Below are positions 54,842 to 63,342 of a stretch of DNA of 64,000 bases, piece after piece. Both the position numbers and the translations under genes were made by a program. Positions within the stretch are counted from its first letter, which is position 1. Every line of letters begins with the position of its first letter. The DNA comes from Pectinatus frisingensis (GTDB taxonomy: Bacteria; Bacillota; Negativicutes; Selenomonadales; Selenomonadaceae), in the NCBI RefSeq assembly GCF_015732285.1, contig NZ_WIQU01000062.1:31428-95427 (forward strand), read 5' to 3'. The notes below the pieces were generated by a model that ran no database searches, had not been told where the DNA came from, and saw only the letters and a list, made by a program, of their open reading frames with translations.

Positions 54842-55318
54842 TTATTTCTTGGGAAAACGCCGTATTCCATACCGTTGCATATATTCTAATGATTTTGGTG
54901 CTTTTAGAATTTCTGCGTAAATGATAGCCTTTGTCAGTGTAGTTTTACTGATGTCAATATTGTATTGATTTGTAGTGACCGGTCTTGGTATATTACCTGC
55001 CGCAAAAATAGGTGAAGAATTTTGTTGGGATGATGTCGAAGGTGCTTTAGGCAAGGCAATATTTACGGGCGTTGATTTTAGTTCTGGCAAGGATGGTTCC
55101 CTTTTTAAGGGAGGGTGCCCGACAGCAGTTTCAGCGGCAGTCTCCTTTTGGGGCTTATGCATCATGTAATCTAATGATCGTTTCGCTGTTTTTTCCGGCG
55201 GAGGCAATGGTTTTTTTATTGGTGGAAAAGGATATTTGGCTGGTTTGGTATTTTTCCTGCCGACATCGGATAATAAAAAAAATATAACTATAACGGCCAA
55301 TATTATAAAAATATCCAT
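54842..55318 (-). CDS. Small membrane-anchored proline-rich protein of unknown function
   Basis: The 158-residue protein has one N-terminal membrane helix (about 3-17), a Pro/Lys-rich low-complexity stretch (PFPPIKKPLPPPEK and onwards to about residue 115) and a short C-terminal conserved-looking segment (LTKAIIYAEILKAPKSLEYMQRYGIRRF). No family is recognised. Its ATG lies 1 bp after the floA stop, so it is co-expressed with floA and NfeD and may be a partner of the flotillin membrane assembly. Confidence 0.78.
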   Translation of the reverse strand: MDIFIILAVIVIFFLLSDVGRKNTKPAKYPFPPIKKPLPPPEKTAKRSLDYMMHKPQKETAAETAVGHPPLKREPSLPELKSTPVNIALPKAPSTSSQQNSSPIFAAGNIPRPVTTNQYNIDISKTTLTKAIIYAEILKAPKSLEYMQRYGIRRFPKK

Positions 55319-55319
55319 G

Positions 55320-56318
55320 TCATTTCACCGGTGGGGGAGTTGTTGGAAGTTCCTCATCGCTGCTTTTACTGATAGTTTCACGCATTTTGGTATCAGCATT
55401 GATGTTGTTCAGGTTGTAATAGTCCATCACACCAAGTTTGCCTTCACGCAGGGCGGCAGCAAGTGCGTGAGGAACATCTGATTGGGCTTCGACAACACGA
55501 GCCTGCATTTCCTGGGTATAAGCTTTCATTTCTTGTTCCTTGGCTACGGCCATTGCTCTTCTTTCTTCTGCTTTAGCCTGGGCGATACGTTTATCTGCTT
55601 CAGCTTGGTCGGTTTGTAATTGTGCGCCTATATTTCTTCCTACGTCCACATCAGCAATGTCAATAGATAATATTTCGAAAGCAGTTCCGGCATCAAGTCC
55701 CTTACCCAGGACCGTTTTAGAAATATCGTCAGGGTTAGATAAAACATCGGAGTGGTTTTCAGAAGAGCCGACAGTAGTCACTATTCCTTCACCAACACGG
55801 GCAATGATTGTTGGTTCTCCGGCACCACCTACCAGCCGGTCAATGTTTGCCCGCACCGTTACGCGTGCTTTTATTTTTAATTCGATACCATTTTTGGCCA
55901 CTGCTGATACGATTGGTGTCTCTATCACTTTAGGGTTGACACTCATTTGTACAGCTTCTAAAACATCACGGCCGGCAAGATCAATTGCCGCTGAACGTTC
56001 AAAAGGAAGTGGAATTTGAGCACGATGGGCAGCAATAAGGGCGTCAATAACCTTATCAACATTGCCACCGGCCAGATAATGCGCTTCCAGTTGGTTGGAA
56101 TTAACTGTAAGACCGGCTTTGTTAGCCTTGATAAGCGGTAAAATTATTTTCTGTGGTATTACACGCCGCATGCGCATGCCGACCAAAGTAAAAATACCAA
56201 CAGGAACGTTGGCAGCGAGAGCTGAAATCCACAATCCTAATGGCACAAAGTATAAAAATGCCATAATGACAACAACGGCAATAACTAATAAGAATCCAGA
56301 ACCAAGTAACAACTCCAT
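55320..56318 (-). CDS. floA: Flotillin-like protein FloA
   Basis: FloA scaffolds functional membrane microdomains. The 332-residue protein has an N-terminal membrane region ([27 protein letters not shown]), an SPFH domain (about 35-240; [28 protein letters not shown]) and a coiled coil rich in Glu/Ala repeats ([30 protein letters not shown]). It lies 32 bp after an NfeD-family gene, the standard pairing. Confidence 0.95.
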   Translation of the reverse strand: MELLLGSGFLLVIAVVVIMAFLYFVPLGLWISALAANVPVGIFTLVGMRMRRVIPQKIILPLIKANKAGLTVNSNQLEAHYLAGGNVDKVIDALIAAHRAQIPLPFERSAAIDLAGRDVLEAVQMSVNPKVIETPIVSAVAKNGIELKIKARVTVRANIDRLVGGAGEPTIIARVGEGIVTTVGSSENHSDVLSNPDDISKTVLGKGLDAGTAFEILSIDIADVDVGRNIGAQLQTDQAEADKRIAQAKAEERRAMAVAKEQEMKAYTQEMQARVVEAQSDVPHALAAALREGKLGVMDYYNLNNINADTKMRETISKSSDEELPTTPPPVK

Positions 56319-56350
56319 ATGTGGTGACCTCCTGATAAAAATTTATAGGG

Positions 56351-56983
56351 TTATATTTTTCTTACGATAATACGGCTGCCTTCTATTTTTATAACACGGA
56401 CAGTTTGACCTTCATCAATGTAAGCACCTTCCGATACGGCATCTATAGGAGTACCGGCAACTATAATTGTGCCTGAAGGACGTAATTTTGTCAATACAAT
56501 ACCGGTCTTATTCAGCAATGATGAATGATCAATGCTGCTGATGTAACCGCGTTCTTTAGTTGACATGTCTTTTAATATCATTTTTTGCCATAATTGACTT
56601 GCGGGGAGATATTTTACTATCAGAGCAAAAACAGCCACAGCGATAACCAATGCGCCTAACAGCATATAAATAGCATTCAAGTTACCACCCAAAGCCAATA
56701 TAACACTATAGAGCATCATTACAATGCCTAATGCAGCAAAGACACCGGTTACAGGGGTTACAGCTTCAATGACAATAAATAAAATACCGCCGAGAAACAG
56801 GGCAATATGATAAATATTGACTAATCCGTTTATGTAGCTGCTGCCCCAGAAAATTGCTGCAGCTATCATGCCTAATAGAGCACCAATGCCAGTTCCGCCA
56901 GTTTTTATTTCAATCAATATGGATAAAAATATTATCGCTATCAGAAGAATTTTCAATGCGGGTAAGTCGACAATGATATTCAT
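56351..56983 (-). CDS. NfeD-family membrane protein
   Basis: The 210-residue protein has four or five membrane helices (about 5-125) and a C-terminal OB-fold (about 150-210; GIVLTKLRPSGTIIVAGTPIDAVSEGAYIDEGQTVRVIKIEG is characteristic). It lacks the N-terminal ClpP-like protease part of long NfeD proteins. Upstream of floA, it should help organise flotillin domains. Confidence 0.93.
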   Translation of the reverse strand: MNIIVDLPALKILLIAIIFLSILIEIKTGGTGIGALLGMIAAAIFWGSSYINGLVNIYHIALFLGGILFIVIEAVTPVTGVFAALGIVMMLYSVILALGGNLNAIYMLLGALVIAVAVFALIVKYLPASQLWQKMILKDMSTKERGYISSIDHSSLLNKTGIVLTKLRPSGTIIVAGTPIDAVSEGAYIDEGQTVRVIKIEGSRIIVRKI

Positions 56984-57162
56984 TGAGTAGTCCTCCTTTA
57001 GTTATGTTGAGTTATTAGTAATATTATATGATATCAATTGGCATTACTTTTATTAAGATTATATTATTCTATATGCAGTTCAAAAGCAAGGTGAATTTGT
57101 GCAAATATGGCACATTCGGATTATTGCAGTAATGCAACCGCTAAATTTTATAATATGTTATT

Positions 57163-58497
57163 TTATTGATTTTTTTGTATATGGGCCGTTAGAAAAATTA
57201 TGATTTCACTTTCTGATTTGCTGGTTTTAGTACTACGGAAAAAATTTCCTAAAATGGGTAAATCACCTAAAAAAGGAATTTTACTGATGTTTTTTGCTTC
57301 TTCACTACCGATAAGACCACCGATGATCATTGTTTCACCATCTTTAAGACGCACTGTAGTATCTGCTGAACGTTTTTGAAAACGATAGGCCTTTAAGTCT
57401 TCAACATATAGGGGACTGCTGACTTCCGTATGGACTGCGGCGGTAATATCGCCATTATCATTTATAAATGGGGTGTAACGTAAAATTATACCGGTATCAT
57501 GATATTCATAGGATGTCGTAGTAGTGGAATCAGTCACACTGACTTTAGGAATAGGGATACTGCCGCCAATTGCAATGACGGCTTCGTGATTATTTAATGT
57601 CATTATATTAGGTTTTGCTAAAATATTGGCTTTGCCATCAGTGATTAAGGCATTTATGGTTGCTCCGTAATAAAATTCAAAAGGAATGTTTTCCGGACCT
57701 TTACCAAATTGGATTATACCGGGAATGCTGCTGTTATAATGGCGGGTTGTTTTAGTTGAAGGGATGTCTTCGGTAACTGTCGAACGGCTCCCGTCAGGAT
57801 TTATAACGCTGTGTTTGATGGCAGTATATGATGTTTCAATGTCAGGAGTTTGTGGTAGTTGCGACCAATTCCATTCAATGCCGAGTTTTTTTGAGGCATC
57901 TTTTTGTATGGCAATGACTTTAGCTTCCAACATAACTTGTTTTACTGGTACATCAAGACGTTTGATAAATGCGGCAATTTCGGCTGCATCACCATCTGTT
58001 CCATAAAAAATTACAGTATTATTGTCTGAATCAATCCAAGTATTATTGGTCGGGACAATGGCTGGTCCGAAATTTATTGTTTTATCAGGTTTATTGTTGT
58101 CAGTTGAGGATTTATTGGCAGTATAGCTGAATATTTTTAGGGTATTGGTTAAAAAGACAGGTGATATATGTTGTAATTTAAATATGTGTAAGCTGCCAAG
58201 GGTATTGTTAAGTACATGATTTTTACCGATAAAAAGGGTATTGTTGGTCTGCTCAACGGAAAAGCCATTGCTTTTAGCAATTAATTTTATGGCATCAAGT
58301 GCGGTAATATCGGTAAGGTTAGCAGAGACAATACCGGACACATCATCATTTAGAATGATATTTATATTACCATCTGCAGCCAATGCAGTGAATATATATC
58401 TTATGTCAGCGTCAGATACACGTAGAGACATCGCAAAGGAAGGGCAGGGCAGTAACCAAAGTAAAAATGCTGTGATTATCATGTACTTAAGGTGCAT
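57163..58497 (-). CDS. Secretin (type II/IV pilus outer-membrane channel family)
   Basis: The protein of about 444 residues has a signal peptide (LLWLLPCPSFA), an STN-like N-domain (about 25-90; DGNINIILNDDVSG), an N1-type ring domain (about 95-190; NNTVIFYGTDGDAAEIAAFIKRLDVPV) and the secretin core ending VPFLGDLPILGNFFRSTKTS. It would form a ring in an outer membrane, supporting a diderm organism. The frame opens at 58509 but the ATG at 58497 is better spaced from AAGGA. It overlaps the upstream GspC/PilP-like gene by about 11 bp. Confidence 0.92.
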   Translation of the reverse strand: MHLKYMIITAFLLWLLPCPSFAMSLRVSDADIRYIFTALAADGNINIILNDDVSGIVSANLTDITALDAIKLIAKSNGFSVEQTNNTLFIGKNHVLNNTLGSLHIFKLQHISPVFLTNTLKIFSYTANKSSTDNNKPDKTINFGPAIVPTNNTWIDSDNNTVIFYGTDGDAAEIAAFIKRLDVPVKQVMLEAKVIAIQKDASKKLGIEWNWSQLPQTPDIETSYTAIKHSVINPDGSRSTVTEDIPSTKTTRHYNSSIPGIIQFGKGPENIPFEFYYGATINALITDGKANILAKPNIMTLNNHEAVIAIGGSIPIPKVSVTDSTTTTSYEYHDTGIILRYTPFINDNGDITAAVHTEVSSPLYVEDLKAYRFQKRSADTTVRLKDGETMIIGGLIGSEEAKNISKIPFLGDLPILGNFFRSTKTSKSESEIIIFLTAHIQKNQ

Positions 58498-59098
58498 AAC
58501 TGTTTCCATCCTTTATACTGAAACTGTCTAAATAATAGACTGATATTTCTCCAGTTTCATTTCTTAGTTGAACACTGTCGTCATCAATGGCTAAAACAAA
58601 ATATGAGATAAAATTATCACCTGCCGATACAGTGTAGTAAGTGTTTTGGGTTTTGATTATAGCTTTATGATTATCTGAAACGATAATACCTGTCAATTGC
58701 AAAGATTTGTCCGGTTGAGGTTTTATATTGATAGCGGGCAGATTTTTTTGTTCGGCAGATTCTATAATATTGTTTGTTTCAGTATCGTTTGTTGAGACGG
58801 ATTCATTAACAGCGTGTTCGGGTGTAAAAGGATTGTGCAGTGTGCTTGATTGATGTATGGGAACGGTGGAATACTCAAGGTTTGATAAAGATTTTTTTAG
58901 TGACGGAGCAGGATGCTTCGTCGAGTTATTGGAAAAAGATATACCGATAAAATGAATAATTAAAATAGTACTGCAAAATAATAATAATACGAAAATTAAA
59001 AATATTTTCTTTCGAATAATAATAAAATATCTGGCTTGTAATAATGAATCTTTTATTTTTAGCTTATTGGGAAGCTTTGCATGAAAATTTGGCAGCAT
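58487..59098 (-). CDS. GspC/PilP-like inner-membrane protein
   Basis: The 203-residue protein has a short cytosolic start, one membrane helix (about 30-52), a low-complexity periplasmic linker and a C-terminal beta domain (about 130-195; LQLTGIIVSDNHKAIIKTQNTYYTVSAGD). This layout matches GspC/PilP, which link the inner-membrane platform to the secretin N-domains. It overlaps the secretin gene, so the two products should interact. Homology is inferred from architecture and context rather than a strong motif. Confidence 0.75.
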   Translation of the reverse strand: MLPNFHAKLPNKLKIKDSLLQARYFIIIRKKIFLIFVLLLFCSTILIIHFIGISFSNNSTKHPAPSLKKSLSNLEYSTVPIHQSSTLHNPFTPEHAVNESVSTNDTETNNIIESAEQKNLPAINIKPQPDKSLQLTGIIVSDNHKAIIKTQNTYYTVSAGDNFISYFVLAIDDDSVQLRNETGEISVYYLDSFSIKDGNSYAP

Positions 59099-59356
59099 TT
59101 AGCACCTCTTTATAAATGTGGGGTGTATAGTTGTCAGTCAGCAATGCGCGTATTGTATATACTGGCAATTAATATAAAAATTCAAATATATATAACATTA
59201 TATGGTGTTTTTTGAGGGGCGTCAATCTGTCGGCAATTTTGAAATATAATAAATAAAGTAAAAAGATTAAATTTAAAAGGGGTTTTATTTTATATGACGA
59301 ATTGATATAGTATAAATACAGATCCACGAACTACTTAGAAAGGTGTTGAAGATATT

Positions 59357-59893
59357 ATGGCAACATTCACTATTAGAGGAAAAAACATTGAAATTACTCC
59401 AGCTTTACACGATTACGTGGAAAAAAAGGTTGGCAGGGTGACTAAGTATTTTGATACTGTGGGTGAAATTACCGTATTGCTGACGGTGACAAAAGGACGC
59501 CATATTGTAGAAGTAACTGTGCCGGTGGAAGGTATATTGTTACGTGGTGAAGAATCAACCATGGACATGTATACGTCGATAGATTTGGTTATAGAAAAGC
59601 TGGAACGTCAAATACGTAAACATAAGACTAAATTGGCACGTCGTTTTCGTACCGGCAATTTTAAAATGGAAGATATCCCGTCCAGCCCTAATGACGCTGA
59701 TAATAGTGAGGAATATCCTGTAGTAAAAACAAAACGTTTTGCAGTTAAGCCAATGGATGTTCAAGAAGCTATCATGCAAATGAATCTTATAAACCATGAA
59801 TTTTTTGTATTTCGTGACGCCAAGTCCGATGAAGTAAATGTTGTATATCGCCGTAAGGATGGAAATTACGGGCTGATAGAACCAAGCCATTAA
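59357..59893 (+). CDS. hpf: Ribosome hibernation promoting factor, long form
   Basis: Long HPF drives 100S ribosome dimer formation in starvation. The 178-residue protein has the N-terminal ribosome-binding domain (FTIRGKNIEITPALHDYVEKKVGRVTKYF), a basic linker and the C-terminal dimerisation domain (VVKTKRFAVKPMDVQEAIMQMNLINHEFFVFRD). AGAAAGGTG precedes the ATG. Monocistronic. Confidence 0.96.
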   Translation: MATFTIRGKNIEITPALHDYVEKKVGRVTKYFDTVGEITVLLTVTKGRHIVEVTVPVEGILLRGEESTMDMYTSIDLVIEKLERQIRKHKTKLARRFRTGNFKMEDIPSSPNDADNSEEYPVVKTKRFAVKPMDVQEAIMQMNLINHEFFVFRDAKSDEVNVVYRRKDGNYGLIEPSH

Positions 59894-60029
59894 TTTGTGC
59901 TAAGAATATTGATATGTTGCTGAAGCGGGCGGATATATAATCTGTCCGCTTTTTGATTGAAAAATTTCAATTTGATGAATTGACAAACACAGCAAAGTTT
60001 ACAAAATAACAAATTTAGGGAAAAGAGGC

Positions 60030-60058
60030 TTGACAAAAATATAAAATACTGGTATATT
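60030..60058 (+). promoter_or_regulatory. Consensus sigma-A promoter of the T-box aroF-tyrA operon
   Basis: TTGACA (60030-60035) and TATATT (60053-60058) are separated by 17 bp. The start is expected near 60065, at the 5' end of the T-box leader. Confidence 0.85.
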
Positions 60059-60064
60059 CCTATA

Positions 60065-60320
60065 CAAGATGAAATGCAGTGAACAGGAAAAGTACATTGG
60101 CCGACATTTTACAGAGAGCTGTGGATTGGTGCAACGCAGTAAGTGTGGCAATGGAAATACACTTGTGAGCAGCAGGCTGAATTGATAGTAGGCTGTGCCG
60201 GATTGCCTCCGTTATCTTGGGCTAGGATATGTTAGTATCTGAAAAAGTGGCTTGCTAAAGGCAAGTAGGGTGGTACCACGGGTAAATTGCTCGTCCCTTT
60301 TGAGGGACGGGTTTTTTTGT
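60065..60320 (+). promoter_or_regulatory. T-box riboswitch leader, specifier probably UAC (tyrosine)
   Basis: A full T-box leader: stem I with the ACAGAGAG bulge region (60111-60118) and a specifier region GGAAA-UAC-A (UAC at 60158-60160), the T-box sequence AGGGTGGTACCACGG (60267-60281), and a terminator with stem CGTCCCT/AGGGACG (60292-60309) and a T-run. Uncharged tRNA binding favours the antiterminator. UAC reads as tyrosine, fitting the aroF-tyrA genes behind it; the exact codon rests on reading the loop by eye. Confidence 0.9.
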
Positions 60321-60367
60321 TTGCATTCATCGCGAAATAATAACTGGATGATTTAGGAGGAGTAAGA

Positions 60368-61378
60368 ATGATTATTGTAATGAGTCCTGAGGCGACGCAA
60401 GAAGACTTGGCAAAAGTAGAGGAAAAAATTAAAGCAGAAGGTCTGTCATTTCACTTATCAAAAGGGGCTGTGCGAACTATAGTCGGTGTTATCGGTGATA
60501 AGAAGATTATTTCGGGTCTGCAGATGAATGCGTTTAAAGGAGTGGAAAAAGCTATTCGGATTACTGAAAAATATAAATTGGTCAGCAGAGAGTTTCGCCA
60601 TGAAGACACGATTGTTGATGTTGGCGGAGTAAAGGTCGGAGGACCACATTTAGCTATCATGGCAGGGCCTTGTGCAGTAGAAAGTCGGGAACAGCTTATG
60701 GAAGCTGCCGAATGTGTAAAAAAAGGCGGAGCTAATTTTTTGCGTGGTGGTGCTTTTAAACCGCGTACTTCTCCATACGATTTTCAGGGCTTGGCAGAAG
60801 AAGGATTAGCAATGTTGAAAGATGCCGGGGAAAAATTTGGTTTAAGGGTAGTCACAGAAGTAGTTAATCAAAATGATATAGAAATGATCAGTAATTATGC
60901 AGATGTTTTACAAATAGGTGCCCGCAACATGCAAAATTTTCAATTATTAAAAGAAGTTGGGAAGACACATAAACCGGTACTTTTGAAACGTGGATTGGCA
61001 GCTACAATAAGTGAATGGCTTAATGCTGCCGAGTACATTGCAAATGAGGGCAATTATAATATAATACTATGTGAACGCGGCATTAGAACATATGAAACTT
61101 TTACTAGAAATACGCTGGATCTGGGGGCAGTGGCCGCAGTCAAGGAGTTGTCACATCTGCCGGTTATTGTTGATCCAAGCCATGGTACGGGAAGATGGCA
61201 GATGGTACGTCCGATGGCAAGAGCTGCAATTGCGGCGGGTGCTGATGGCCTCATTATTGAAGTGCATCCACATCCCGAAAGTGCTCTGAGTGACGGGGAT
61301 CAGTCTTTGACGCCGCAGAATTTTGAATCCACGATGGTAGAAGTGAGGAAAATTGCAGCAATGATGGGAAAAAAATGA
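60368..61378 (+). CDS. aroF: 3-deoxy-7-phosphoheptulonate synthase (type I beta)
   Basis: DAHP synthase condenses erythrose 4-phosphate with PEP, the first step of aromatic amino-acid synthesis. The 336-residue protein has an N-terminal ferredoxin-like regulatory domain (about 1-70) as in the Thermotoga enzyme, then the TIM barrel with [40 protein letters not shown] and [17 protein letters not shown]. The regulatory domain probably gives feedback inhibition by tyrosine or phenylalanine, adding to T-box control. GGAGGAG lies before the ATG. It overlaps tyrA by 4 bp. Confidence 0.96.
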   Translation: MIIVMSPEATQEDLAKVEEKIKAEGLSFHLSKGAVRTIVGVIGDKKIISGLQMNAFKGVEKAIRITEKYKLVSREFRHEDTIVDVGGVKVGGPHLAIMAGPCAVESREQLMEAAECVKKGGANFLRGGAFKPRTSPYDFQGLAEEGLAMLKDAGEKFGLRVVTEVVNQNDIEMISNYADVLQIGARNMQNFQLLKEVGKTHKPVLLKRGLAATISEWLNAAEYIANEGNYNIILCERGIRTYETFTRNTLDLGAVAAVKELSHLPVIVDPSHGTGRWQMVRPMARAAIAAGADGLIIEVHPHPESALSDGDQSLTPQNFESTMVEVRKIAAMMGKK

Positions 61379-62277
61379 CGATGACCAAATTGAAGTTAGC
61401 TATTTTGGGTGTCGGGCTGATTGGTGGATCTTTTGGATTAGCGCTTAAGGATAAACTGCATGATAAAATTTATATAACAGGAACAACGCGTACTGAAAAA
61501 TCTTGTAAAAAGGCTGAAATGATGGGTGCCGTTGATAAAGGATATATAGATAATACCGCAGCAGTGAAAGATGCAGATGTAGTGTATTTAAGCACACCGG
61601 TATTGCAGATGGTGCCAATAGTGCAGCAGATACTTCCTTGTTTGAAAAAAGGAACGATAATAACCGATGCCGGCAGTACAAAACAGTATATAGCTGCCAG
61701 CTTGCAGAGAATATTGCCGGAAGAGATTTATTATGTACCGACACATCCCATGGCCGGCAGGGAACAAAGCGGTATAACAGCTGCAAGCAAAGATTTATTT
61801 AAGAATAAAAGCTATGTGATAATAAAAGATCCAAAAATGTTCACTCCGGCGGAAGCTGTCGAAAAAATACGCACATTGATCGTACTGACAGGTGCTCATG
61901 TAACTGAGCTTGATTTAGTCAAACATGACCGTTGTGCGTCCTTGATAAGCCATGTTCCGCATATAACGGCAGCTGCCTTGGTAAATTTGTTAAATCGCAA
62001 TTATAATGATCTTGAGGAATGTATTAAATTAGCCGGGGGAGGGTTTAAGGATACGACGCGGATAGCATCATCCAATGCAGATATGTGGGCTGATATATGC
62101 ATATCAAATCCTATACCGATAATTAATAATCTGCAGACATTGCAGACGATAATCGATGATGTCATTGCTGCGGTCAATAATAAGAATCGGGAGGCATTGT
62201 ATGATTATTTTTCCACAGCAAAGCAGACGCGTGATAAAATTATCGATGAGAGTAAAAATATGTATGAAATAGAATAA
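61375..62277 (+). CDS. tyrA: Prephenate dehydrogenase
   Basis: TyrA oxidatively decarboxylates prephenate to 4-hydroxyphenylpyruvate, the precursor of tyrosine. The 300-residue protein has the Rossmann motif LGVGLIGGSFG, the catalytic-site THPMAGREQSG and SHVPHITAAALVN segments. There is no ACT domain. It overlaps aroF by 4 bp and ends at a strong terminator, so the operon is a two-gene tyrosine branch behind the T-box. Confidence 0.95.
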   Translation: MTMTKLKLAILGVGLIGGSFGLALKDKLHDKIYITGTTRTEKSCKKAEMMGAVDKGYIDNTAAVKDADVVYLSTPVLQMVPIVQQILPCLKKGTIITDAGSTKQYIAASLQRILPEEIYYVPTHPMAGREQSGITAASKDLFKNKSYVIIKDPKMFTPAEAVEKIRTLIVLTGAHVTELDLVKHDRCASLISHVPHITAAALVNLLNRNYNDLEECIKLAGGGFKDTTRIASSNADMWADICISNPIPIINNLQTLQTIIDDVIAAVNNKNREALYDYFSTAKQTRDKIIDESKNMYEIE

Positions 62278-62281
62278 TTGA

Positions 62282-62317
62282 CAAAAGATTCCGAGGCATC
62301 TCGGAATCTTTTGTTTG
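62282..62317 (+). terminator. Terminator of the aroF-tyrA operon
   Basis: Perfect 14-bp stem CAAAAGATTCCGAG (62282-62295) with its complement (62300-62313), GCAT loop and TTTTGTTTG. Confidence 0.85.
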
Positions 62318-62338
62318 TAAGAGCAAGTGTCGGGGAAA

Positions 62339-62367
62339 ATGACAAGTCGGATAAAATCAGCTATAAT
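62339..62367 (+). promoter_or_regulatory. Putative promoter of prmA-rsmE
   Basis: ATGACA (62339-62344) and TATAAT (62362-62367) with 17 bp between. It lies just after the tyrA terminator and 40 bp before the prmA start, indicating a new transcription unit. Confidence 0.7.
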
Positions 62368-62406
62368 GAGTTTGCTGTGAATTCAATATTATTGGGGAGA
62401 GATTTT

Positions 62407-63342
62407 ATGGATTGGGCACAGATTTCTGTACGCACTTCACATGAAGCTATGGATGTAATAGCTGAAATTTTTACTGATTTGGGAGCAAATGGTGTATCCA
62501 TGGATGATCCGGCCATTATAAATGAATATATAAATTCTGATTTATGGGATTATACAGATATACCATTACAAAAAGATACTGAAGTAGTTACTGTAAATGC
62601 ATGGTTGCCACGTGATACTGAGCTGGATGGACGGTTGGGTGAGCTGCATGAACGTTTAAAAAAATTGTCATTGACGCTTAATACTGCACCGGCTGAAATA
62701 ATGGTTGGTAATATTAAAGATGAAGATTGGGCTAATAATTGGAAGAAATATTTTCATCCTGTTAAAATTGGGCAGAGAATTGTTGTAAAACCATCGTGGG
62801 AGAATTATTTACCACAAAGTGGAGAAATTATTGTAGAACTTGATCCCGGCTGTGCTTTTGGCACAGGAATGCATCCAACGACATCAATGTGTGTTAATTT
62901 TATGGAACAATATTTATCACCACAAATGAATTTGTTTGATGTGGGAACAGGTTCAGGTATATTGGCAATTACCGCTGCCAAACTGGGAGTAAAATCTGTG
63001 CAGGCAGGAGACTATGACACTGTGGCGGTAAAAACAGCAAAAGATAATATTGCTGATAATCAGGTTGATACTATTAAGTGTTTCCAAAGTGACTTATTAA
63101 AAAGATTTTCGGGCAAGGCGGATTTTATCTGCGCCAATATAATTGCTGACATAATTATTCGATTGTTTGATGAACTGCCGAAAAAATTAGCGACAAATGG
63201 TATTTTGCTGGCCAGCGGAATAATCGAGGATCGTTTGCAGGACGTTGAAACAGCGGCGTTAGAGCATGGCCTCTATATTACCGATATGCAGAAAAAAGCT
63301 GGTTGGGTGGCGTTGATAATAAGATTTAAGGCGGCTGAATAA
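62407..63342 (+). CDS. prmA: Ribosomal protein L11 methyltransferase
   Basis: PrmA trimethylates ribosomal protein L11. The protein of about 311 residues starts MDWAQISVRTSHEAMDVIAE, has the N-terminal L11-binding domain and the SAM-binding domain with LFDVGTGSGILAITAAKLG and FICANIIADII. The open frame extends back to 62278, but that stretch contains the tyrA terminator and a promoter; the ATG at 62407 follows GGGGAGAG. It overlaps rsmE by 1 bp (TAATG). Confidence 0.96.
   Translation: MDWAQISVRTSHEAMDVIAEIFTDLGANGVSMDDPAIINEYINSDLWDYTDIPLQKDTEVVTVNAWLPRDTELDGRLGELHERLKKLSLTLNTAPAEIMVGNIKDEDWANNWKKYFHPVKIGQRIVVKPSWENYLPQSGEIIVELDPGCAFGTGMHPTTSMCVNFMEQYLSPQMNLFDVGTGSGILAITAAKLGVKSVQAGDYDTVAVKTAKDNIADNQVDTIKCFQSDLLKRFSGKADFICANIIADIIIRLFDELPKKLATNGILLASGIIEDRLQDVETAALEHGLYITDMQKKAGWVALIIRFKAAE

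Noticed and set aside
55540-56019. 159-codon plus-strand ORF
   Set aside because: Antisense to floA; Ser/Ala/Thr-rich shadow frame.
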